This document shows, piece by piece, positions 29,795 through 37,717 of a stretch of DNA of 64,000 nt; within the stretch, counting starts at the first letter, position 1, and every line of letters begins with the position of its first letter. Both the position numbers and the translations under genes were made by a program. The notes below the pieces were generated by a model, which was not told where the DNA came from, ran no database searches, and worked only from the letters and a program-made list of their open reading frames with translations. This DNA is from Planomicrobium sp. CPCC 101110. GTDB taxonomy: Bacteria; Bacillota; Bacilli; Bacillales_A; Planococcaceae. The DNA is taken from contig NZ_VOHD01000006.1 in NCBI RefSeq assembly GCF_007859395.1, forward strand, positions 558,001 to 622,000. Direction: 5' to 3'.

Positions 29795-29890
29795 TTAGAC
29801 TAAGACTCGCCTATCCAGGTGACTCGCAATTCATGCGAATGCTTATGACCCGGTTCGAGCGGTTGTAGCACAGGTGCGCTACAAACATAA
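29795..29890 (-). promoter_or_regulatory. L21 leader (ribosomal protein autoregulatory 5' UTR)
   Basis: The 5' UTR starts with a perfect hairpin TTGTAGCGCACC / TGTGCTACAA-like stem (29882-29862), then CGCTCGAACCGGGTCATAAGC, split here as CGCTCGAACC and GGGTCATAAGC, and a second stem GCATTCGCATG..GCGAGT. This matches my memory of the L21 leader element of Firmicutes, which binds L21 and represses its own operon. A covariance search would settle it. Confidence 0.78.
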
Positions 29891-29897
29891 CATTAAA

Positions 29898-29926
29898 ATA
29901 ATACCACGCTGAGAAGACGGCGTCAA
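29898..29926 (-). promoter_or_regulatory. Sigma-A promoter of rplU operon
   Basis: Minus strand TTGACG (29926-29921), exactly 17 bp, TGG-TATTAT (29903-29898), i.e. near-consensus with a TG extension. Start expected near 29890. Confidence 0.88.
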
Positions 29927-29990
29927 CTGTTGCTTTCAGCATTGCTTCGGACTCTTCAGGAAATCTCCGGAAAACACTGTGAATCACTTT

Positions 29991-30989
29991 TCAGGATCCC
30001 TTTTTGTAGAAAGTGAATTGCGGGTGCCCCTCTATCCGGATAATCAGTTTCGAGCCTTCGGAGTGGACTGCCGCGCTTTTCCCGTTCAAATGCTGAAGAT
30101 GGCTGCCGTCCAAAAAGCAGACAACACCCTTTATCTCCTTGCCGGGAAACTCGTCACCGACAAGAATGCGGAAATTGGTTGCTTCTTTATCCCAATAGCC
30201 GCTTGCCGACAGTTCGTCGACAGTTATCCTGTAATCGAAAGTGCGCCCGGTCCCGGTGCTATACCCGGTATCTTCGGACACAATGACTTTGTAGAAATAA
30301 TTCCCCTCTCCTTCTTCTTGGTATTCGCCCGCAACCCCGGCCAATACATACCTTTCCCTTAGCGGAATATCGGAGTCTGCCGCTTCAAAGGTTTCAGGCT
30401 TGTATCTTATGTGATAAATCTGCGTCCCTCTGCAAAATTCGAAATTGCAGGCCGGATCATCAACTTTATAGCTGATCTCCAATTCAATCGGATCTTCTAC
30501 CGAATGGCTGCCGCCGGTTTGATTGAGGCCGGTTTGGAAGCCTGTGCTGAAGGCACTGCCCATATACTGCAGATCAATACCCAGATCTTTTTCCAACTCA
30601 TCTATTTTCCCTTTGGCATACGTGTCTATATCGCCATCAAACACATACTTTTCCACATTATTCTCCATAAAACGGTTTCCGATCGTGCCATGGATTGCCA
30701 GCAGTGAATGAAAGACGGCAAAACCGATCATGTTATAGGCAAGCAGCTTCAAAAAGAAAAGTTTTTTCTTCCTGATCTTCAGCTTTTTGGAAAGCAGTAC
30801 CATGGCATAAAAGTCGAACATGAATATGAAAATCGGAAAACCGAAAAAAGCGCCGAAGAACATGATCTCCGAAAACAGATTTGTCGGATCGTACCAATTA
30901 TCATATGTGCAGACAATATAGATGCCGATCAAAAGGAAATTCCCGAAAAAAGCGACCCCGATTTCTTTATGCCAATCTTTCACGCACAC
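29991..30989 (-). CDS. Unrecognised membrane protein, 332 residues
   Basis: No family recognised. Three hydrophobic helices in the first 110 residues (IGVAFFGNFLLIGIYIVC, IMFFGAFFGFPIFIFMFDF, FLKLLAYNMIGFAVFHSLL), with the KKLKIRKKKLF basic stretch between helices 2 and 3, then about 220 mainly polar residues with two Cys (ACNFEFC) and beta-rich character. By the positive-inside rule the long tail is probably outside the membrane. Two starts are possible: GTG 30989 (used) and GTG 30983; GGAAGG lies 5 or 11 bases upstream. It occupies the place of spoIVFA-spoIVFB in B. subtilis, but is not an M50 protease (no HExxH). Confidence 0.7.
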   Translation of the reverse strand: MCVKDWHKEIGVAFFGNFLLIGIYIVCTYDNWYDPTNLFSEIMFFGAFFGFPIFIFMFDFYAMVLLSKKLKIRKKKLFFLKLLAYNMIGFAVFHSLLAIHGTIGNRFMENNVEKYVFDGDIDTYAKGKIDELEKDLGIDLQYMGSAFSTGFQTGLNQTGGSHSVEDPIELEISYKVDDPACNFEFCRGTQIYHIRYKPETFEAADSDIPLRERYVLAGVAGEYQEEGEGNYFYKVIVSEDTGYSTGTGRTFDYRITVDELSASGYWDKEATNFRILVGDEFPGKEIKGVVCFLDGSHLQHLNGKSAAVHSEGSKLIIRIEGHPQFTFYKKGS

Positions 30990-31063
30990 ACCGACCTTCC
31001 AACCGACCTAAACATTTCCCGCTTTCTATCCGGCCGCCATTATTTTTTTCTAAATGAAAAATT

Positions 31064-31094
31064 AAAAAAGCCTCCGCATTTCCACGGAGGCTCA
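31064..31094 (-). terminator. Terminator of the mreBCD-minCD operon
   Basis: Minus strand stem GAGCCTCCG / CGGAGGCTT with an eight-base loop and TTTTT tail, 10 bp after the minD stop. Confidence 0.9.
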
Positions 31095-31104
31095 TCTGGC
31101 TGAC

Positions 31105-31905
31105 TTATTTTGTGAAAATCGCTTTGATTTTCGAGAAGACGCCTTGGTTTTGCTTGTCCATTGTCATGAGCGGCACCGATTCGCCGAGCAATCGGCGGGC
31201 AATGTTGCGGTAGCCTAGCGCCGCGCGATTTGTCGGATCCATGACAATCGGTTCCCCCCGGTTCGAACTTGAGATGACACTTTCGTCATCAGCAATGATC
31301 CCGAGAAGGTCGATTGACAAATGGGTCGTAATCTCATTGACGTCAAGCGCTTCGCCCGCTTTCATCAAATGGGGGCGGATGCGGTTGATGATCAGTTTCG
31401 GCGGGTCGATGTTTTCTTCCAGTTCAAGAAGCCCGATGATGCGGTCGGCGTCGCGGACGGCTGAAATTTCCGGAGTCGTAACGACGATTGCCCGGTCTGC
31501 TCCCGCAATAGCGTTTTTATAGCCTTGTTCAATGCCGGCAGGGCAATCGATGATGACGAAATCATACTGCTCTTTCAAGCCCATCACCAATTCCCTCATC
31601 TGATCCGGATTGACGGCGTTTTTGTCAGTCGTCTGCGCAGCCGGCAATAAATACAGCATATCCTCGAAACGCTTGTCTTTGACAAGCGCCTGATGGACCT
31701 TGCAGCGGCCTTCTATGACATCTACCAGATCGTAGATGATCCGGTTTTCGAGGCCTAGAATCACGTCCAAATTCCGCAGCCCAATATCCGTATCGATCAA
31801 GCACACTTTTTTCCCTTGAAGAGCCAATGCAGTACCGAGATTAGCGGTCGTCGTCGTTTTACCGACGCCTCCCTTTCCTGATGTTACAACTATTGCTTCT
31901 CCCAC
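31105..31905 (-). CDS. minD: Septum site-determining ATPase MinD
   Basis: 266 residues. Membrane-associated ATPase that recruits MinC to block off-centre septa. Deviant Walker A TSGKGGVGKTTTT at the N-terminus, switch regions DTDIGLRNLD and DCPAGIEQGY, and a C-terminal amphipathic membrane-targeting helix (GVFSKIKAIFTK). GTG 31905 is the start: GGAGG lies seven bases upstream inside the last codons of minC. Last gene of the mre-min operon. Confidence 0.96.
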   Translation of the reverse strand: MGEAIVVTSGKGGVGKTTTTANLGTALALQGKKVCLIDTDIGLRNLDVILGLENRIIYDLVDVIEGRCKVHQALVKDKRFEDMLYLLPAAQTTDKNAVNPDQMRELVMGLKEQYDFVIIDCPAGIEQGYKNAIAGADRAIVVTTPEISAVRDADRIIGLLELEENIDPPKLIINRIRPHLMKAGEALDVNEITTHLSIDLLGIIADDESVISSSNRGEPIVMDPTNRAALGYRNIARRLLGESVPLMTMDKQNQGVFSKIKAIFTK

Positions 31906-31906
31906 A

Positions 31907-32572
31907 TTAGCTTCCTCCTTTAAACGTTGAAATTTCCGGCCGAATATACCGTAATTCCTGCAAACGGTCAATGATGATATGGCCGTTATTATGCAAATAA
32001 GCGCATTCCATTTCCGGCTGTTCCGACAACACTGTCAGTTCGTCGGTCATTATCTCCAGGGCGTCGTGGATCATAAGATGGGTGGCTTCCAGCCAGGAAG
32101 CCGCAATTACCGCTTCGCGATTGCCGTTGGCTCCGGCATGGGCCTGGCCTTTCAAACGGCCGAGCACATAGATATTGCCGCCTGCAACAACTTTGCCGTT
32201 CGGGTTGACATCGCCAACGACGACAAGGTCGCCTTCGGCTTTTACAATCTGGCCCGAGCGGACAATTCCGACATACGTTTCGGATTGGCGTTCCTGAATG
32301 CGGCGGTTGCTTTCTTCAACGGTGATCACGTCACTCCGCATTTTCGAAACCCGCAAATGGGTATTAGTTTGGATGGTGGCGACGATTTCTTTTTGCTGTG
32401 CTTCCGTGCAAAAGCGGAATCCGAGATTCACTTGCACTTCAGCACTGCCATCCAGCGCAGGGTCCGACACCTTTGCCGCAAGCTCTGCCAAGAGATCGGT
32501 GTAAGCACACTGGTCATCAAGCTGCAGCACGAGCCCTTGTTTCGTCCCTTTAATATAAACAAGATTCTTCAA
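31907..32572 (-). CDS. minC: Septum site-determining protein MinC
   Basis: 221 residues. FtsZ assembly inhibitor: N-terminal domain (YIKGTKQGLVLQLDDQ), C-terminal beta-helix domain (GQIVKAEGDLVVVGDVNPNGKVVAGGNIYVLGRLKG). Start is TTG at 32572 with AGGTGT upstream, a weak site; the N-terminus matches B. subtilis MinC. It ends one base before the minD GTG and its 3' end carries the minD ribosome site. Confidence 0.95.
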   Translation of the reverse strand: MKNLVYIKGTKQGLVLQLDDQCAYTDLLAELAAKVSDPALDGSAEVQVNLGFRFCTEAQQKEIVATIQTNTHLRVSKMRSDVITVEESNRRIQERQSETYVGIVRSGQIVKAEGDLVVVGDVNPNGKVVAGGNIYVLGRLKGQAHAGANGNREAVIAASWLEATHLMIHDALEIMTDELTVLSEQPEMECAYLHNNGHIIIDRLQELRYIRPEISTFKGGS

Positions 32573-32594
32573 AAATGGTACACCTGCGCTTTCA

Positions 32595-33125
32595 TTAAGA
32601 TAACCTTGGGTTTTTTTCCCGCTCGATCAAGCGGGCATCGATAACTAATTTAAATACCCAGCCGAGCAGAAACAGGAACAGCGAATTCGCGATCATGGTC
32701 GGCAAAAGCCGGGTACTTAAAAACACATCCATCGGCATGGAGACGAGTGAGATAAATTTGAAAAACTGATATAAGATAAATTCGAATAATGCCGTCAGCA
32801 CTAGGGTCAAAACCGTAGTCACCACCAAATGGCGCTGTATCGATTTCACGATATACCCCGCAGCCAAGCAGATGGCAGGATATAAAAAAGAATATAAGCC
32901 AATAATATCAATGAAAAACACATCATACAAGAGCCCGAAAAATAATCCGTAATAAATGGCGTGCTTTAAATCATAATAAACGGCAATAAATATCAAAAAC
33001 ATGATAAGGAAGCGGGGCACGATATAATAAAAGCCCCCATCAAGCTGGAGCGGTGAAAACAGGCCGAAAATCGGTTCCATGAAAAACAAGGCGAGACCGA
33101 TCAACGGAATCCAGAATCGGATCAT
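32595..33125 (-). CDS. mreD: Rod shape-determining protein MreD
   Basis: 176 residues, almost all membrane (five to six helices, e.g. RFWIPLIGLALFFMEPIFG and FLIMFLIFIAVYYDLKHA). Part of the elongasome with MreB, MreC and RodA. Its ATG overlaps the mreC stop by four bases. Ends with a basic cytoplasmic tail (LIEREKNPRLS). Confidence 0.93.
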   Translation of the reverse strand: MIRFWIPLIGLALFFMEPIFGLFSPLQLDGGFYYIVPRFLIMFLIFIAVYYDLKHAIYYGLFFGLLYDVFFIDIIGLYSFLYPAICLAAGYIVKSIQRHLVVTTVLTLVLTALFEFILYQFFKFISLVSMPMDVFLSTRLLPTMIANSLFLFLLGWVFKLVIDARLIEREKNPRLS

Positions 33126-34024
33126 GAGCCCTCCTCCTCTGTTCCCGTCGCATCTTCAATCACGCCATTGTCTTCCCCATCAACTTCAGGAGCCACCCGG
33201 TCTGCGATGATCACATGGTTCAACAGTGAAAAATCAGCAGCCGGCTTGATATAGGCAAGCTTTGTCAATCCGAATTCATCGATTGTCACTTCCGTGATTT
33301 CCCCGATCAAGATGCCTTTCGGAAAAATTCCGCCAAGCCCGCTCGAGACGACCTGCTGGCCTTTTTTCAAGTCGATTTCCGCGTCCACCCGCTTTAAGAG
33401 CAGCTCGCGGCGTTCCGCGTCATAGCCTTCAATCAGTCCGAAAACATCTTTTTTGCCGCCAAGGACCATGGCTGAAACCCGGTAATTGGGATTTTGTGTT
33501 GAAATCAATTCCACTGTCGAAGTGAACGGCGTCGTCAAGATGACTTTGCCGATCAATCCGGAAGCCGTCATGACCGCCATGTTTTCTTTGACCCCGGTCG
33601 ACGAGCCTTTGTTCAAGATGACTTTTTCTTCCCACTGATCCGGATTCCGGGCGATGACTGTCGCGTGGATCGGATTGTAGGTGCGGAGATCTTCTTCTTT
33701 GCCGACGATTTCCTTGAGCTCGGCATTTTCCGAACGCAAGTCCTTCACTTCGGCCTGGACGCTTGCAAACTCTTCCAAACGCGCTTTCAAATGCTGATTT
33801 TCCTGATAGGTGTTCAGAAGGGAATCGACATTATCAAAAATTCCGGTAACAAAATGGGCTGGACCTGAAAAGATCGATTGCCCGACTCCCACTGCATCTT
33901 TTATGACTTGCTCCGGAGGCGACACATTGCCGCGGTCCCGGAGTGAATACGAAATCAATGCAACGAGAAGGATGACGCCTAACAGCAGCAAAATAAGCCG
34001 CTTGTTTGAAAAAAGCTGTGGCAT
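33122..34024 (-). CDS. mreC: Rod shape-determining protein MreC
   Basis: 300 residues. One N-terminal membrane helix (LILLLLGVILLVALISYSL), a coiled coil (residues 70-105, NQHLKARLEEFASVQAEVKDLRSEN region), then the beta-barrel core with VIARNPDQWEEKVILNKGSSTGV and GLIGKVILTTPFTS. Acidic C-terminal tail (EDNGVIEDATGTEEEGS). Links cytoplasmic MreB to wall synthases. Follows mreB by 14 bp. Confidence 0.95.
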   Translation of the reverse strand: MPQLFSNKRLILLLLGVILLVALISYSLRDRGNVSPPEQVIKDAVGVGQSIFSGPAHFVTGIFDNVDSLLNTYQENQHLKARLEEFASVQAEVKDLRSENAELKEIVGKEEDLRTYNPIHATVIARNPDQWEEKVILNKGSSTGVKENMAVMTASGLIGKVILTTPFTSTVELISTQNPNYRVSAMVLGGKKDVFGLIEGYDAERRELLLKRVDAEIDLKKGQQVVSSGLGGIFPKGILIGEITEVTIDEFGLTKLAYIKPAADFSLLNHVIIADRVAPEVDGEDNGVIEDATGTEEEGS

Positions 34025-34038
34025 TACGGCAATCCTCC

Positions 34039-35067
34039 CTATTTAGTAGATTGCAGGCGACGAATTTGATCAATGTTGTCTAGTGCTTTGCCCGTACCGA
34101 TTGCAACACAGTCTAAAGGTTCATCCGCAATGATGACCGGCATCATCGTTTCAGCCGAGATTACTTTGTCCAAGTTTTTCAATAAAGCGCCGCCGCCTGT
34201 AAGGACGATTCCGCGTTCCATGACATCAGCCGATAATTCCGGCGGAGTCGTTTCAAGCGTCTTCTTAACACCGTCCACAATGGCAGCGACCGCTTCTTTC
34301 AATGCTTCAGCAATTTCTTCAGATGAAATTTCAATCGTTTTCGGCAAGCCCGTCAATAAATCACGGCCACGGATGTCCATTTTCAAGTTTTTCTCGGCAT
34401 CCGTTACGACGCTTGCCGAACCGATTTCAATTTTGATCGCTTCAGCTGTGCGTTCGCCGATCGTCAAATTATACACTTTACGGATGTATTGCGTAATCGC
34501 GACATCCATTGCATCGCCTGCCACTCTGATGGATTCGCTTGTCACGATTCCTCCCAGTGAAATAACGGCAACTTCCGTTGTTCCGCCACCAATATCGACG
34601 ACCATGCTGCCCATAGGTTCCCATACCGGCAAATTCGCGCCGATCGCCGCAGCGAACGGCTCTTCGATCGTGAATGCTTCACGGGCACCCGCTTGGCGGG
34701 AAGCGTCGATGATGGCGCGCTGCTCAACGGACGTAATTCCGTATGGTACACATACCATAACGCTCGGCTTTTTCCAAGTGCCGCCCGACGCTTTCATCGC
34801 TTCTTTCAAATAATATTGAATCATTGCAGTGGTAGTATCGTAATCGGCGATAACGCCGTCTTTCATGGGTCGGATGGCAACGATCGATCCCGGTGTCCGG
34901 CCGATCATGTTGCGGGCGTCGTTTCCGACTGCCACGATCTCGCCGGTGTTCGTATTTTTAGCGACAACAGACGGTTCCCGGAGGACAATCCCTTTATTTT
35001 TGACAAAAACAAGTGTATTCGCAGTTCCTAAGTCAATTCCAACATCTTTTGATCCAATTCCAAACAC
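34039..35067 (-). CDS. mreB: Actin-like cell shape protein MreB
   Basis: 342 residues. Bacterial actin that guides lateral wall synthesis. ATP-binding motifs: phosphate-1 [12 protein letters not shown], phosphate-2 [18 protein letters not shown], adenosine [15 protein letters not shown]. First gene of mreBCD-minCD; an rod or ovoid shape programme is thus encoded. A possible -10 (TATAAT, minus strand at 35131-35126) lies about 60 bp upstream. Confidence 0.97.
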   Translation of the reverse strand: MFGIGSKDVGIDLGTANTLVFVKNKGIVLREPSVVAKNTNTGEIVAVGNDARNMIGRTPGSIVAIRPMKDGVIADYDTTTAMIQYYLKEAMKASGGTWKKPSVMVCVPYGITSVEQRAIIDASRQAGAREAFTIEEPFAAAIGANLPVWEPMGSMVVDIGGGTTEVAVISLGGIVTSESIRVAGDAMDVAITQYIRKVYNLTIGERTAEAIKIEIGSASVVTDAEKNLKMDIRGRDLLTGLPKTIEISSEEIAEALKEAVAAIVDGVKKTLETTPPELSADVMERGIVLTGGGALLKNLDKVISAETMMPVIIADEPLDCVAIGTGKALDNIDQIRRLQSTK

Positions 35068-35125
35068 GTAAATACTTCCCTTCTTTATATGCCTATTAAG
35101 CCATAGAGTTTACACAATACTTCTC

Positions 35126-35131
35126 ATTATA
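35126..35131 (-). promoter_or_regulatory. Putative -10 element of the mreB operon
   Basis: Perfect TATAAT on the minus strand 58 bp before the mreB start, in an AT-rich gap. No good -35 at the usual distance, so support is limited. Confidence 0.45.
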
Positions 35132-35157
35132 GACGATAAGAAGAGAAATAGACAGTA

Positions 35158-35850
35158 CTACATATATCCCTTTTCTTTCAAAGATGTGAACTGATGGTCA
35201 CCTATGATGATATGGTCCAAAAGTTCAATCCCTATGATGCTGCCAGCTTCCATTAGACGCTTCGTGACGTCGATGTCTTCCGGGGATGGGGCTGGGTTCC
35301 CAGAAGGGTGGTTGTGCGCGCAGACGATCGAAGCGGAGGCGCGGCGGACAGCTTCCCGGAAAATTTCACGCGGATGGACGATGGAAGCGTTCAAGCTTCC
35401 GACGAAAATCGTCTGCCGGTGCACCACTTGGTTTTTAATGTTCAAAAACAGCACGACAAAATGTTCTTGCTTCAAGGAAGTCATATCCGCCATCAAGTAG
35501 GAGGCGGCATCTTTTGGGGAGCGGATCGTGTATTTCATGTCTGTCTGTTTCGAGGAAAGACGGCGGCCAAGCTCCACTGCAGCAAGAAGCTGCACCGCTT
35601 TCGCCTGGCCGATGCCTTTGATGGAAGTCATTTCTTCGATTGTTGCGTCTTTCAACTGCTGGATGTGCTCAAAAGTCGTCAGCACCCGGTTCGCCAAAAA
35701 AAGAACCGATTCCTCTTTCGTGCCGGTCCGCAGCAAAATGGCGATCAGTTCCTGGTTCGACAAACTGCTCGCGCCCTGATTGAGCAGCCGTTCGCGCGGC
35801 CGGTCGGCGGCATGGACATCCCGGATCATCAGCGACTGTTCCGTCAGCAT
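35158..35850 (-). CDS. radC: DNA repair protein RadC homologue (JAB1/MPN domain, YsxA-like)
   Basis: 230 residues: N-terminal helix-hairpin-helix part (MTSIKGIGQAKAVQLLAAVELG) and a JAMM metalloprotease-like domain with VCAHNHPSGNPAPSPED near residue 175, the zinc-binding H-x-H...D pattern. Biological role is uncertain despite the repair name. Overlaps maf by seven bases; precedes mreB as in B. subtilis. Confidence 0.94.
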   Translation of the reverse strand: MLTEQSLMIRDVHAADRPRERLLNQGASSLSNQELIAILLRTGTKEESVLFLANRVLTTFEHIQQLKDATIEEMTSIKGIGQAKAVQLLAAVELGRRLSSKQTDMKYTIRSPKDAASYLMADMTSLKQEHFVVLFLNIKNQVVHRQTIFVGSLNASIVHPREIFREAVRRASASIVCAHNHPSGNPAPSPEDIDVTKRLMEAGSIIGIELLDHIIIGDHQFTSLKEKGYM

Positions 35851-36452
35851 CCGATCCGGCTCTTTTCAAGAGAGATATAGCCGGCCTGCGAGAGCTTCTG
35901 CGCGAGGCTAGCCAGCGGCAGCCCGACGACCGTGTTGTAATCGCCGTCAATCTTTTTCACGAACAAGGCGGATGCCGTCTGGATGCCGTAAGCGCCTGCT
36001 TTGTCGTACGGGTCCTCCGTATCGGTGTAAGCGTCGATCCACTCATCCGCCAAATCGTAAAACGTCACTTGCGTCAGTTCATGGAACGACAATTCGCTGC
36101 CGCCATGTAGAACGGTTATCGCGGTAATAACGTCATGGGTGCCGCCGGATAATTTGCGCAGGAAACCCTTTGCTTCTTCCTTGCTTTTCGGCTTCAACAA
36201 AACTTCTCCGTTCAGCGTAACGATCGTATCGGAGCCGATGACTACGGCATCTTTGTGCTTCTTGGACACCTCGCGTGCTTTTTGGGCGGCGCATTCAAGA
36301 ACATAGCCCATGGCCGTCTGGAAGGCTTTCGGATCCGGCTCATCCTTGGTGCTTGGGACGACGGTGAAATCGATTCCGAGCGAGCCGAGCAGCTCCTGCC
36401 GGCGCGGAGACTGCGATGCAAGGACAATCGGTTGGTTGGCGATAAACTTCAT
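35844..36452 (-). CDS. maf: Maf-like nucleoside triphosphate pyrophosphatase
   Basis: 202 residues. Hydrolyses non-canonical or modified (d)NTPs such as dTTP/UTP or m5UTP; linked to septum inhibition in B. subtilis. Family signature ASQSPRRQELLGSLGI near the N-terminus and VIGSDTIVTLNGEVLLKP in the middle; DPYDKAGAYGIQ and GDYNTVVGLPL toward the end. GGAGG precedes ATG 36452. The gap upstream holds a repeat element rather than spoIIB. Confidence 0.95.
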   Translation of the reverse strand: MKFIANQPIVLASQSPRRQELLGSLGIDFTVVPSTKDEPDPKAFQTAMGYVLECAAQKAREVSKKHKDAVVIGSDTIVTLNGEVLLKPKSKEEAKGFLRKLSGGTHDVITAITVLHGGSELSFHELTQVTFYDLADEWIDAYTDTEDPYDKAGAYGIQTASALFVKKIDGDYNTVVGLPLASLAQKLSQAGYISLEKSRIGC

Positions 36453-36641
36453 AACTCATTCCTCCTTTTCTAGCATCATACCCATTAATCGGCGGGCTGA
36501 AAATTGTGCGGAAAAACGGAAAAATAATTTTTGGCGCTTATCGGCTTGTGAAAAATGATATTTGAGCAACAGGATTTACGAGAACCGATCTGTTGCCAGG
36601 TTCAAAAAAATATTTTAAGAGATTTGTTTGTGAAGTTGATG

Positions 36642-36823
36642 AATCGCTCCGGGCGGACGCTTTCCGCGGGAGGACCGCGAGCCTCCTCAGGCTGAAACAC
36701 CGTGCTCCTGCATCGCTGCGCTAGCTTCGTCGCAAACGGTTTGTGCAAAAGCGCTTTTGCACAAACCGCTCCCTCCAGGGTCACGCTTGGCCCTCTTTCT
36801 CCGCTGGAGTCGCCGCCCTCCAC
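36642..36823 (-). repeat. Intergenic repeat element, copy C
   Basis: Inverted copy of the element at 22985-23170. On the minus strand it reads GGAGGGCGGCGA at one end and CCGCGGAAAGCGTCCGCC-GGAGCGATTC at the other. A hairpin (36768-36737) is followed directly by the shared core TTTGCGACGAAGC, then GCGCAGCGATGCAGGAGCA (36736-36703), nearly identical to copy B. The hairpin sequence itself is unlike those in copies A and B. The 36453-36897 gap otherwise shows no gene. Confidence 0.82.
36737..36768. repeat. Perfect 32-bp palindrome inside repeat copy C
   Basis: Half-site CGGTTTGTGCAAAAGC followed directly by its exact reverse complement, with no spacer. It sits at the position where copies A and B have their own, different hairpins. 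It could form a cruciform or a 16-bp RNA stem. Confidence 0.9.
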
Positions 36824-36875
36824 TCTTCCTCTAAAAAGCGCCAACATTTTCCCTTTCTCATCTTTGATATGAAAT

Positions 36876-36903
36876 AAAAAAAGATGAAGCCGAAGCTTCA
36901 TCC
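36876..36903 (-). terminator. Terminator of the prepilin peptidase gene, overlapping its stop codon
   Basis: Minus strand stem GATGAAGC / GCTTCATC with a TTCG loop and seven Ts. The pilD TGA stop is part of the 5' arm. Confidence 0.88.
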
Positions 36904-37653
36904 CATAAAATCCATATACCAATCTAATATATTAAAACCGTAAAAATAAACAATCAGCGCACCGACTGCAATGGATGGCCCGAATGGAATCGGTGTCTTG
37001 CGCCCTTGCTTTGTGACGCGCAGCTGGATGATTCCGACGACCGCCCCAATCAGCGAGGCGAAAAACAGTGTCATAAAAGTCCCCATCGTGCCGACGACAA
37101 GGCCGATGGCGAAAAACAGTTTGACGTCGCCGCCTCCCATCCCGCCTTTTGATAGGACTGCGATCAACAGCAGCAGTGAAAAGCCGACGACGGCACCGAG
37201 CAGGCTGTCCCACCAGGAATCGAGCGGAATGACGAAGCGCAAGACGAGCAGGATCGCCACAAACGGCAGGAGCACCCGGTCCGGTATGAGCATATAGGCG
37301 ATATCCGAGACGGTGATGATGACAAGCAGCGAGACAAAAAGAAGCGCAATGGCCAGTTCCGGCGTAAAGCCGAAATGCAGGAACGACAAAGTGAACAACG
37401 CGCCGGTGATAAACTCCATCAGCGGGTAGATCCAATGGATTTTTGAACCGCACGTCCGGCATTTCCCCCTTAAGAACAAGAACGACAGGACCGGCACCAG
37501 ATCAAGCGCCGTGAGCTGACGGCTGCAGTTTGTGCAATGGGACGGCGGATAAGCGACCGATTCTTTTTTCGGCACGCGCAAACCGACCACATTGAAAAAC
37601 GAGCCGAACACGAGCCCGAAGATGAAAAAGAAAACAGCGTACGTAATTGTCAT
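36898..37653 (-). CDS. pilD: Prepilin leader peptidase / N-methyltransferase (PilD/ComC, A24)
   Basis: 251 residues, about eight membrane helices. Cleaves and methylates type III prepilins at the inner face of the membrane. The N-terminal methylase-side domain has the zinc tetracysteine C-x2-C...C-x2-C (HCTNCSR and GKCRTCGSK). Catalytic aspartates are in SDIAYMLIPD and GGMGGGDVKL. It takes the place of comC next to maf in B. subtilis. A terminator upstream separates it from pilO, so it may have its own promoter. Confidence 0.95.
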   Translation of the reverse strand: MTITYAVFFFIFGLVFGSFFNVVGLRVPKKESVAYPPSHCTNCSRQLTALDLVPVLSFLFLRGKCRTCGSKIHWIYPLMEFITGALFTLSFLHFGFTPELAIALLFVSLLVIITVSDIAYMLIPDRVLLPFVAILLVLRFVIPLDSWWDSLLGAVVGFSLLLLIAVLSKGGMGGGDVKLFFAIGLVVGTMGTFMTLFFASLIGAVVGIIQLRVTKQGRKTPIPFGPSIAVGALIVYFYGFNILDWYMDFMG

Positions 37654-37684
37654 AGCGACCCTCTTTTGCAGAATAGGATTTTTA

Positions 37685-37715
37685 TAGAAAAAAGAGAAAT
37701 CGGAGTGATTTCTCT
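37685..37715 (-). terminator. Terminator between pilO-LysM and pilD
   Basis: Minus strand stem AGAGAGAAATC / GATTTCTCTTT with a five-base loop and T run, just after the pilO stop. Confidence 0.82.
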
Positions 37716-37717
37716 CT

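Noticed and set aside
29991..30989. SpoIVFB-like M50 protease
   Set aside because: No HExxH or NPDG-like motif and a different helix layout, despite the shared position.
36602..36922. 106-codon minus-strand frame upstream of maf
   Set aside because: It spans repeat copy C and its palindrome; there is no protein-like composition or ribosome site.
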